Shown one piece after another: positions 44,453-53,522 of a stretch of DNA of 64,000 bases. The DNA lies in contig JALGQZ010000009.1 in assembly GCA_023105745.1 (NCBI GenBank), positions 19,082,564-19,146,563 of the forward strand. Reading direction: 5' to 3'. Numbering within the stretch: position 1 is the first letter of the stretch; the number at the start of each line of letters is the position of its first letter. This stretch comes from Austropuccinia psidii. Taxonomy: Eukaryota; Basidiomycota; Pucciniomycetes; Pucciniales; Sphaerophragmiaceae. The position numbers and the translations under genes were made by a program. The notes under the pieces are model-generated. The model was not told where the DNA came from, did not search any database, and worked only from the letters and a program-made list of their open reading frames with translations.

Positions 44453-46227
44453 TTAACAGTGAGCAAGTAATTGTCTACAAGAATCAATTACAAGAAGAAT
44501 TTAATAATAAAAACTTCTTTTATTAAAATAATAAAATTATTTTAATATATAATTATCTTTTGAAAGAATAATTATAAAGATAATCCTTGAAGAACACTAT
44601 TACTAGAGAAAAACTTCAAGAATTAAAGATAAATGACTCACTAATACTCCAAAGAACTTATTGATAGATAAAAGTAGAGAAATTTGACGTAGAATTGTGG
44701 ATTTAAGGGATCAAAATGAATTTATAAATGTATTACAACAATATATAGTTGATTTCTATGATTTCACGTCTTTCTGATTGATTCTGAAAGAATAAAACAC
44801 TTAAGAAAAGTTTTAACTAATACTTACTTGTTGGTAATATGGATATAAATGATTAATAAGATGATGATGATGCGGAAAAAAGAGCAAGAAGAGGCTTCTT
44901 TTAAGTCAACAACAGCTCACAGAGGCGTGCCATGGAGCAAACTGAAAAACCAGTGAGTGAGAAAACAATAAACCTTTTTGAATTAATGATTGCATGATCT
45001 GTTGTCACGTAAGATTCTCATAATTACTTAATTGATGCTTTTACATGGTTACCAACCCCAATATGGTTAAGAATAAAAGGAGTAACATCTGTAAATCTTC
45101 TTTTATTCCAAAATAATCATTGATTTCTCAAAGTTATCAATGTTATTGCCAATTTCATCACAGGTTTTAATTACTGTGAATTTTTGAAGATTCAGTGTTT
45201 CACGTAGAATGGTCAAAAATGGACTGTAAGTAAAACTTTTAATTTTATTAGTAAAACTGTAATTCTTTTTGGTTGTACCATAGATGATACAGTTCTCCAT
45301 TGGTTCTGAAATTTTCAGAAGGATTTATTAAGAATTGTATTTTTAATGAGTTTTTGAAGTTTTTACCTCATTTCTATGTAGAATTGCAAATATCAGTGTT
45401 TCACTGGTTGCTATGAGGTAAATCAATGGATACAAGTCCAAAAAGGGTTTTAATTACTCTTTTGGGTTTTATCCATGGAAAGTCATTAAGAATTGACGTG
45501 GTTACAGGAGTCTAAGTAGCTCTTTACCTCCTTGGCACGTCAAAATAGCAGGTTATTTGCTATTTTCTTAAGATTTACAGTAGTTGTGACATGGTAACCA
45601 AGTTCCCAAAGAGGTTTAGTTTACCAATTGGGTCAAGATCAGCCATGGAACCAAGCTTTGGAGCTATCCACGCCTCTGAGTCCTCAGAAGTTGGGTACCC
45701 TGGCTCTCTTTGATGTCTTTTGTCCCCCTTGCCTATTTTTTGCATCAAAATAGTAATTTAAGCTTAAAGTGAGATATCCACTATGGGTGTACCAAAAGTC
45801 CATGTAAGAATACCATGATATTAAGTGCTCAAAACATGCATAACACTATTCTTAGTGTATATGTAACATGGGATTTCTCACTTTCCCATTATTTTGGTGT
45901 GAAATTAAGAAAAACAAAAATTTTCACGGATCTTTTATGTGGTATTGATGATGTGGTATTGAAGTATTTTCCATTTTACCACCTAAAACAGTTAATTTGA
46001 GCTTATTCACTCTATGGAGCTACTGTAGATGAATTTTTGTGTAGAATCCAAATCTGGCCTTAAATCCATGGATTTACTTACTCAATAAAAAGTTATTCAT
46101 CTTTTCTAAAATCAAAAATGATGAATTTTGAATATATGCATGATTTATGAGTTATGTATAATTCAAAATTTCTTTTTAAGATAATTGTGGCCTATTTGGG
46201 TATGTAAAATATACCTCAAGGCTCACA
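44453..46227 (-). repeat. E3 outer 5' LTR, truncated at its inner end
   Basis: 1775 bp, colinear with 34341-36115, lacking the 152 bp nearest the internal region. It begins TTAACAGTGAGC immediately after the CTCACA of the inner LTR. The outer end is intact and followed by TTAAT. Confidence 0.9.
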
Positions 46228-46232
46228 TTAAT
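46228..46232. repeat. Target-site duplication of E3, right copy (TTAAT)
   Basis: Matches 34184-34188 and shows that the outer, truncated LTR is the original end of E3. Confidence 0.9.
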
Positions 46233-46714
46233 AGTTCAAAAATTGACTTTAGTAGACTTCTCACTAGTCAATTGTATCTGATTTCTCACAGGGAATCTAT
46301 TTCATTTAAATGTGATGAAATAACTTGCAACACATCACCTTCTTAAATTTGCTGACAAATCAAGTTTTGCATATGCAATACAAGCTCAATATATCTTGAT
46401 GAAAGACTCCAAGGATGTTGATGGGCAGGTTTCTTTTGGTCAGATTGTGGTTCTAAATTTTATTTTTTTAAAAAATTCACTGACTATTAAACTGATTTAA
46501 CTCTATATTTAACTTCTTGCAAATTTTCCAAAATTCTCCTATATTTATATTACCTAAAAAATAATCAATAATTAATATCTTGGCTTTATTTAAATTCCAC
46601 CACTCTCAGAACTCCCACCTTTTTTTGTAAATTTTGATCTTTTTATTCTAAAATTTTCAATAAAGTTATCCATCAACTTGTCACCATCTATTTACTCAAT
46701 AAACTACCTCTGCT

Positions 46715-48504
46715 ATGCCCAAACCAATTCCCCAAACCCCCAGTAATCAAAAAGAATTGAATGAACTACAAACTTCAGCCTCAGAAATTGGAAGTGAAAT
46801 ATCTCATATGGTCAGTAGTAATGAATTGGGAATTGAAGTAGAGAGCCTGGCACATTGAAATAATCAAAATCCACCTGTTCTTCCAGAAGGTGAGCACACA
46901 GTAATATTGAATATTTGTAATATCTAAAAACCTGATAGTCTTCTCATTTCCTTTATTTCAGATCAGCCTCCAAGCTCTCAAAAACAAAACCTTAGAAGCT
47001 ATGAGCAGGAAAATACTGTTGAACTTTGTGCACCAATGGAAGATGCTGGGAAAAATGATATAATTTTCAGTGGCAAGGTTAAAATTATATGAAAGGAACA
47101 ATTTTTATAAAACATTTCTCAAACAATACCAAGGCTGAAAAACATCCAAAAAGATAGTAAATTTCCTTCTTATGTACATCAAAATATTTGTGAAGCAATG
47201 AGCCTCCTCAATATGGATTTGAACTGTGAGTCCATTACTAATTGGATAAAAAATTGATAAAAACAGATTCTTGAAATATATGGATAGGTGTGGAGGTGAG
47301 AGAATATCTCCCTGAAGGATCTCAAGTGGTGATTGCAGCTCCAGGAAACGGTTTAGGGAAAATACAAAATAAAAATTCAACCCAAAAAACCAACAAAAAA
47401 CAACATACCTTTGAGGCTGTAGAATATTCCTGAGATTAAGGTGATGAAATTATCCATATTGAAGTTGACCATAATGATAATGAGCCTCTGCATACTGGAA
47501 CCAGGCTGGTACTTAATAAAAATATTCATGAGGAAACCCCTCCCACCTCTCCTCAAGATTCTCAAGCATTTCAAGAATCGGACAAGATTAAACATGATAC
47601 AATGAGTTGAGATATGAATGATATCATGTCTGACCCTGAGCACAAAATTTCATCCTCTGCCAATTTTCAAGGAATATTTTGATCCAGAATTGAAGCATTT
47701 GGAGGTATTTTGAATTATCATTCCAATATTACTCAAGAATCATGGAAAGGAGGGCTTGATAATACTAATAGTATTGAAAGAAATCAATGGGACAATTTAC
47801 CAAAACGTGATGCTGATACATTCCTACCTGTTTGTATTAAGGTTATCAGTAACCAAGAGCTTAAAATGTTGGCCTGTCTTGAAACACTGAATATTGCAGG
47901 TGATTTCTATCTTTGTGAATGATAAGCTATTATTTAGCTGTTGACTCAAGTGATATACAGTGAAATAAATAGGGTTAGCTTTTTTAACGAAACAGAAACC
48001 AAAGAAGTTTTGAATAATAACATTTGGGATCTCAAATTGATGAAGTAATCAGTGAAACCTCCAGCTAATCTCCCAAAATCTGAAAAATCCTTCTTCAAAA
48101 TGGTTCAGAGTCTTCTTTAAACTCCAATACAATTAAACATCTTCGCCAAATGTTATGTTTGAAGCCAATAGTTTAGTATCATATGATGTGATTGCACCCA
48201 AACCATATGTGAGACCAAAAAATATTCCACCAATCCTCTTGGAATTGAATGGGTAGCAGTTGAATAGCTTTCCTCCTGCTTGAGTAAATCTCAGCAACTT
48301 GCAACACAATTCAGCATTGAAGGTGTTGGGGCTGAAAATGAGATATCAACAAAGAACCACAAGAGCTTGAAGGAACTAATGGATACAGCTATCCACATTA
48401 CCATTGTGTACAACATGGAAGGTGCACGTACAAAGGTCAAAGTATATGGCATAAAAAGAAAACTGACAAGTTGTAAAAAAATGAGGCATCAAAGATCTTT
48501 TTGG
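46715..48504 (+). pseudogene. Decayed two-or-more-exon gene of unknown kind
   Basis: ATG at 46715 (MPKPIPQTPSNQKELNELQ) with an in-frame TGA at 46856-46858, a 72-bp intron (46890-46961, GTGAGC to TTTCAG) and in-frame continuation DQPPSSQKQNLRSYEQEN. Further downstream, broken segments can be read: GSQVVIAAPGNGLG, HIEVDHNDNEPLHTGT, ETPPTSPQDSQAF and KRDADTFLPVCIKVIS. A last ORF runs 48280-48558 (QLATQFSIEGVG, KELMDTAIHITIVYNM) and enters the E5 LTR at 48505. Hydrophilic, Ser/Gln/Glu-rich, no recognised domain. It may be host or an old element gag. 46233-46714 upstream has no gene. Confidence 0.35.
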
Positions 48505-48753
48505 CGTGAGCCTTGGAGGTATTTTCATATACCCAAAACACCACAAATAACAAAATAAGATAAAAATATAAATAAAATGAATTTCTTTTTATTATCAAAA
48601 TATAAATTAAAATATAAATACAAACTTATATACAAAATTAAAAATTTAATTATAATTTAAGATAAAAATTATATTAAATTTTAAAATTATGAAAATACAT
48701 TTTTTACCTGAAAAAATTAAGTAAGAATGAATTTTTAATAAAATTAATGAAAT
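48505..48753 (+). repeat. E5 5' LTR, first part
   Basis: Begins CGTGAGCCTTGGAGG (first T changed to C) and runs to the E4 insertion. It continues at 58874. Confidence 0.88.
48749..48753. repeat. Target-site duplication of E4, left copy (GAAAT)
   Basis: GAAAT before TGTCAGCC; exact copy at 58869-58873. Confidence 0.94.
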
Positions 48754-49753
48754 TGTCAGCCTGTGACTCAAAACAGAGCACTAGCATGACATCCAACATA
48801 CCATAAATAATGGTATGACAAGTATTGAACAAACATAGTCAATACAGGTAATAAATAAGAGGAAAAAACTCCTCTTAAATTAAACACCAACCTTATCCAA
48901 ACAGAATAAGGAAACCTAGAGGAAAATAAACAAGTCAAAACCCTTATTTTCACCTCTCATCTAACTTATGCATATTTAAGTTATTCTATACCAAAATGGT
49001 ATTTTTCTTAAAGCTCACATAGAGAGCTACACAATGGTATCATCCATGTTGCTGTAACACCACTACAACTGGAGATATTATATGACCTTTATTTTAAAAC
49101 CAAGACCCCCCTGAACGTCAAAGAGGGCTTGTACAAAGCTGTACAAAAGTATAACCAAATTAAAGATATAAACAAGAGCTTTAATTTGAGATACATTAGA
49201 CCTCTGTATCTCTTAAATTGACTGAGGAATCTTGGTTCAAAGGTTTAACAACCAAAAATACAGATATTCTGAAAACAAGAAAGTAAACAAACCCCTGTAT
49301 CTTTGGCATACACTCATACAACTTTACAGTGTAATATACCAAACTGTAGAGCTAATCAAGCCCTAAAAAACTGTATCATCAGAATACAGATATCTCCCAA
49401 AATTGGAGAAGATATCTGGCATGAAAGTTTTTGAAGCCTCATACTGATGTACAAAATTACATCCAAAAACTTAAAACCCTTATAACTTTTGCTATTTGAA
49501 AGAAGGGTAAACATGAAGCATACCAAATTGAAGAGCTCAGTAAGCCCTTCAATTCTGTGCTCTTGGTTTCTTGATATCTCAAAAACTGACTAAGATATCT
49601 TGGTTGGAAGTATTTTGACCAATACTAGCCTGTACCAAACCTGTACCAACCAGTACTGGCTTGATACATAAAATAATAGTTGCTCAAAGCTTAAACCCGC
49701 CCAGAATGACTAATATTGATCATACAGACACCAGAAAAACGTCTTCCAAGTGC

Positions 49754-49906
49754 TGACGTGGCAGGTGAAAAGTTGTTTCACCCTGTATTGACCCAGAATG
49801 ATCATTTGTGGTGCTAAAACCACAATTCTGCCTCTATTGACGTCAGAATTGAGGATCCAGAACCACAGATTGACCATTGGAGTGAAAATCTTCACTCCAC
49901 TGACGT
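49754..49906 (+). promoter_or_regulatory. Cluster of TGACGT motifs in E4 5' LTR
   Basis: TGACGT at 49754-49759, palindromic TGACGTCA at 49838-49845 and TGACGT at 49901-49906, the last about 36 bp before the TATA box. These are classic bZIP (ATF/CREB-type) core sites, and they keep CpG in a CpG-poor sequence. In the 3' LTR the first two remain (58362, 58446) and the third is TGATGT. They probably drive stress-responsive transcription (inference). Confidence 0.55.
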
Positions 49907-49941
49907 GTGAAGAGTAAATAACTCTTGACAGTCTTGAAAGA

Positions 49942-49950
49942 TATAAAAAG
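49942..49950 (+). promoter_or_regulatory. TATA box of E4 LTR
   Basis: TATAAAAAG followed by AGGGG and a T run. The same motif sits at 58550-58558 in the 3' LTR, and S1 and S2 have GATAAAAAG variants. It is the likely core promoter for the genomic RNA. Confidence 0.65.
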
Positions 49951-50263
49951 AGGGGTTTTTTCCTTGAAAACCCATCATTATTATCTTATTATCCATATTC
50001 TTACGTGACAAAACTGTTATCAATCAGTAGTGCCCTTAGAATTATTATTAAAAGATATAATTAGAACATAATTATTGTAGTACCTCTTTACAGTCAAAGA
50101 TATTAGAGTATTGCAACCCAGGTCCTCAATAGACTCATCACCACTGTTACCACGTAGCAGTAGGACCTGAAGATTTAATTTTATTTGTTTTTGACATGTC
50201 ACAGTCATAATACTAGCTTGTAACTACATTTTATAGCTACTATATAGACTCACCCTGACATTT

Positions 50264-50281
50264 TGGGGGCCTGGCCGTGGC
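50264..50281 (+). promoter_or_regulatory. E4 primer-binding-site-like block
   Basis: TGGGGGCCTGGCCGTGGC three bases after the LTR end. Shared with E3 and, in variant form, with E2 and E5. Primer not identified. Confidence 0.65.
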
Positions 50282-50356
50282 TTTTCAACCTTATTGGACG
50301 TGTTTTGAACTGAATTAGGCGTAAAATTCAGTTATTTAAAAGGTATTTTACTAACA

Positions 50357-51093
50357 GTGAGTAAAATTTCTAATTTATCTTATTTTCTATTATTATTATT
50401 TTATTTTATATAATATAGCATTATATATTATATAAATATTTTTGTTGAGAATAAGAGTACAAATCCTCTTTATTTCATTATATTGCAATAATTTTCACGA
50501 AATTTGATAATAATACAACAGTATTATTTAAATTTCAATATAAATAATAATATACAAACAGTATATTATTTATTTTACTATTATTTTTGACCAAAGTGCG
50601 TGAAAATTAATAAAGAAACATTTATTAATAAATAATTAATAAATATTAAATAATAAAATAATTTTTTATTATTTATAAGGAATATTTTAATTAAATATTT
50701 CCTTTAAAACAAGACATCACTCAAATTGACGTGAAAACTTGAAATTAATTGATAATTTAAATCAAAATCAAGTGTTAAAATAAATATTATTCATAATATT
50801 TATAATAACAAATCAAATTTATTATAATTTAATAAATATGATGTGTTTATATAAAAACACAATAATATCCAAGTGAATCATTCACGAAACACTTGGATAT
50901 TATAGTTTTCACTTATAGAACATAAGTGAAAAACTCAAAAAAAACTGTTATTTTTCAATAAAAAACATATAAAAATAATAAAAAAAACATATAATACCTA
51001 AAACCTTTTGAAAAATAACAGTAGAATTGAATATAATCATTTTGTTTTATCATAAAATACTGATATACAATCTGAAATATCTTTTCTGAATAG
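50357..51093 (+). other. E4 candidate leader intron
   Basis: Donor GTGAGT after CTAACA, very AT-rich body, acceptor CTGAATAG. The joined sequence is AACA/TGGAAAAAG, which creates an ATG with A at -3 and G at +4 in frame with the ORF0 exon. At 737 bp it is long for a fungal intron, and alternative donors exist (GTATTT at 50343). No ORF inside. Confidence 0.4.
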
Positions 51094-51406
51094 TGGAAAA
51101 AGACTATATTCCATTAGAAATCTAGTCACAAGGAAATCCATCTGTGACAGCCTCAGAAGACAGAGAGGTGCTGCCAAAAACCAAGGGCAAGCAGAAAAGA
51201 CACAGTGAAGTGACAATCAACTCAAAAGATTGGACACCAATAGCCGTGCCAAGGGCCAAAATACCCAGAAAAGCTCCAACAAAACCAGTTGGATCACCAA
51301 AAACAAATTGAAAAACAGAAAATCACTGTTATCAACCCAGTTGTAAACTCTAAAGGCAAATTGCCAAAGAGTATAGATCATAAATTTGTACAAGGGCCTG
51401 CTAAAG
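51094..51406 (+). other. E4 upstream exon (ORF0)
   Basis: Frame VEKDYIPLEI-stop-SQGNPSVTASEDREVLPK (TAG at 51123-51125 fits CAG Gln), a basic KTKGKQKRHSE patch, SKDWTPIAVPRAKIPRKA, then a one-base shift near 51305 to ITVINPVVNSKGKLPKS and FVQGPAK at the donor. Lys/Pro-rich. It is the E4 counterpart of the small exons in E2, E3 and E5. Confidence 0.5.
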
Positions 51407-51487
51407 GTAAATAAACCTTGAAACATACAACATTTTTCATTGTCTGTCATTTTTTAACATTGTTAACATGACACCTCCACTTCTTAG
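51407..51487 (+). other. E4 candidate intron containing the gag start codon
   Basis: 81 bp: donor GTAAAT, branch-like GTTAACAT, acceptor CCACTTCTTAG. Splicing makes PAK/EILDSQEINQ and enters the long +1 frame. The gag ATG (51468) lies 20 nt before the exon, so spliced RNA loses it. Same logic as in E2 and E3. Confidence 0.62.
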
Positions 51488-53522
51488 AGATCTTGGATTC
51501 CCAAGAAATTAACCAGAACACTGGCCAAGAAGACACAGAGGAAGAAGACAGCCAATCACTGGATCAAATGACCAGCAAAGGACTTACCATCAGGGAACTT
51601 CTACGCAAGGTCTTATTCCAAATCAAATTAAACCCAGAAGTCCAACCAGGAGATTGGACAGATGCAGAACAGGTCCTTCAAATACACAAACTGCTGAAAG
51701 ACCTCTTCACATGGAGCATGGACAACAAAATGTTCACTATGGCAGCATCATGGGCAGAAGTGGGGATAACAACTCAGAAGATCTGTCTCGAGCAAATGGC
51801 TTGGATGGTGCTTATGACAGAAATGAAAGGTTGGAATCCCAACAAGAATTTCAAACCCTTAGAAGAAAGAGCAATCAGAATCAAAGAGAACCAGGCAGCC
51901 ATACAAGCCATAGAGAGATCTTGGCACAAGGAAGAGCCCAGTCAGATTCAGGTACCCCCAGAAATGGAAGGAGAAGCCCCATCTTCCCCACAACAATCCA
52001 GCAGTTCCAGGCCTTACAAGCCAAAGGAAACTTCATCCAAGGCTCCCCAACCATTCCAGGTAGTTTCCAACAGGAGAAAAGGAGCCCAAGGGAGAAACAA
52101 AACTTCTTTCAACCAGAGGAAGAAGGAGGCAGACCCATTGATGAAAAAGCTGATGGACTTAGTCCAAGAAGTACACAAAAGCAAGAAATAGTTGTACCTA
52201 CAAATAGTGTTGATAGTTCTGACTCAATTGATCCAGAATTAATAACTGAGACTACAATCCACACTCATGAGTTTGAAAACAAATTCACATGGACCAAATT
52301 GGCCCAATTCATGGATTGGACACATGAAACCTCAGGAAAAATGAGGACAGAAGTGGAAACATTGAAAGAAGAAAATGCTTTCCAAGCAACAGTCATAAAA
52401 GACTTAAATACAAATCTGGCCAAGATTTGGACAGAATTTGAAAAAACTAACAGACAGTTGAATTCAATTCTAGAAGAACAACAAACTGTGAGGAGAGATC
52501 TGAGGAGTATCCAGCAGCAACAGGATAGCTTTGATAAGGAAATTAATTACCTCTATGACAGAGAAGACAATCAATACCCTCCAACATAAGGTCAACCCAC
52601 TACCTCTACAAAATTGAAAGAAGAAGATAAAGAATATGACCAGGAACCTGAATATCAGATTCCAAATTTAAGATCAGAGCCAATGTACCAAGATGGGGAA
52701 AATCTCAGCTATTCAGAGAAACAGGCACTAAAACAGTTACCAGAAGTAGCAAACTGGCCAAAGTTCTCAGGAATTGGGGAATATGACCATATGGAAATCA
52801 TTGACTATATTGATGGACTCTTTGTTGATGCCCCAAAGATACCAGACTACTGGATCACAACAAGACTTAACACAGCATTCAGAGGCCATGCAAATATATG
52901 GTATACTGAGATGAAAGAAATACATGGCAGGAAAAGCTGGCCATGGTGGAGGAACCAGATTATACAAAAGTATAGCAATGGTAGTTGGATCTGGCAAAAG
53001 ACCATGTCCTTTGAAAGTGATAGATACTCCACAGAAAAAGACCCATATGAATGGTGTCTCAGACAAACAAAAAGGCTAAAAGCTATTGATCCCAATATGA
53101 CAATAGAAATGAGAAACCATAAACTCCTAACAAAATTACCAGGAGATCTAGAACATGCAGTCAAATGCAGATGCAACAACATCAGCAGCATTGATGACAT
53201 AGCAAATGTCATACAAGATCTGAGGAAAAAAACCTCCATAGGAAGGTACACATCCTATAAACCAAACTTCAAAGACAAGAAGTCTGAAGTTAAAGAGACA
53301 AACAAAGAGAAAGGGAAAGAAACCCCAAAAAAGAAATATGTGTGCCATAACTGTGGATCACCAGACCACTATGCCAACAATTGCACAAAACCAAAAAAGA
53401 AAATATATGCAATTGATGAAGAATCAGAAGAAGAACAAACAGGTGACAAATCTGATTCTGACAGTATGGGAAATGGTATGAGAGCAGAATCACAAAGTGA
53501 ACTTGATACCATAGAAGAATAA
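51468..53522 (+). CDS. E4 Gag (two in-frame TAA codons)
   Basis: ATG 51468 (MTPPLLRDLGFPRN), then TAA at 51510-51512 (the C-to-T change needed is silent in the overlapping frame, ATC to ATT). A Gln/Arg/Ser-rich overlap section follows, then FENKFTWTKLAQFMDWTHE and a coiled-coil-like part (EVETLKEENAFQATVIKDLN). TAA at 52587-52589 comes after QYPPT. The capsid-like core has EVANWPKFSGIGEYDHME, IWYTEMKEIHGRKSWPWW and KLLTKLPGDLEHAVKCR. A perfect CCHC knuckle (VCHNCGSPDHYANNC) precedes an acidic tail ending in TAA at 53520-53522. Pol continues in the same frame, so the stops are either decay (CAA to TAA) or read-through sites. Confidence 0.75.
51488..52191 (+). CDS. E4 alternative ORF overlapping gag (+1 frame), second exon
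   Basis: Uninterrupted from the splice acceptor to TAG at 52189. An acidic start (QEDTEEEDSQSL) leads into a probably helical domain: GLTIRELLRKVLFQIKL, DAEQVLQIHKLLKDLFTW, FTMAASWAEVGITTQKI, LEQMAWMVLMTEMKGW and EERAIRIKENQAAIQAIE. A Pro/Ser/Lys-rich linker and a basic C-terminus (GAQGRNKTSFNQRKK ... LMKKLMDLVQEVHKSKK) follow. The whole length overlaps gag. The ordered hydrophobic pattern and absence of stops over about 230 codons favour a real product. It would use ORF0 as N-terminus after splicing. Function unknown; basic tail suggests nucleic-acid binding (inference). Confidence 0.65.

Larger units (their letters stand above)
34189..46227 (-). mobile_element. E3: chromodomain gypsy element (LTR-B family) with doubled 5' LTR
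   Basis: 12.0 kb on minus with perfect TTAAT duplications. In element sense: a truncated LTR (46227-44453), a complete LTR (44452-42533), primer site, upstream exon, gag, protease, RT, RNase H, integrase plus chromodomain, polypurine tract, LTR (36115-34189). The outer partial LTR and the 3' LTR are a close pair of identical length over the shared 1775 bp, with only about 25 differences by eye. The inner LTR is more distant. Gag-pol is mostly open with a handful of stops and frameshifts, so E3 is younger than E2. Confidence 0.94.
48754..50260 (+). repeat. E4 5' LTR (LTR-C)
   Basis: 1507 bp, TGTCAGCCTGTGACTC to CACCCTGACA. It contains CRE-like TGACGT motifs and a TATA box, listed separately. 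Confidence 0.95.

Noticed and set aside
48768..48953. 61-codon ORF antisense to E4 in its LTR, repeated at 57377-57562
   Set aside because: Repeated only because LTRs are duplicated; short, lacks support beyond that, and related S1/S2 copies differ in length and frame.
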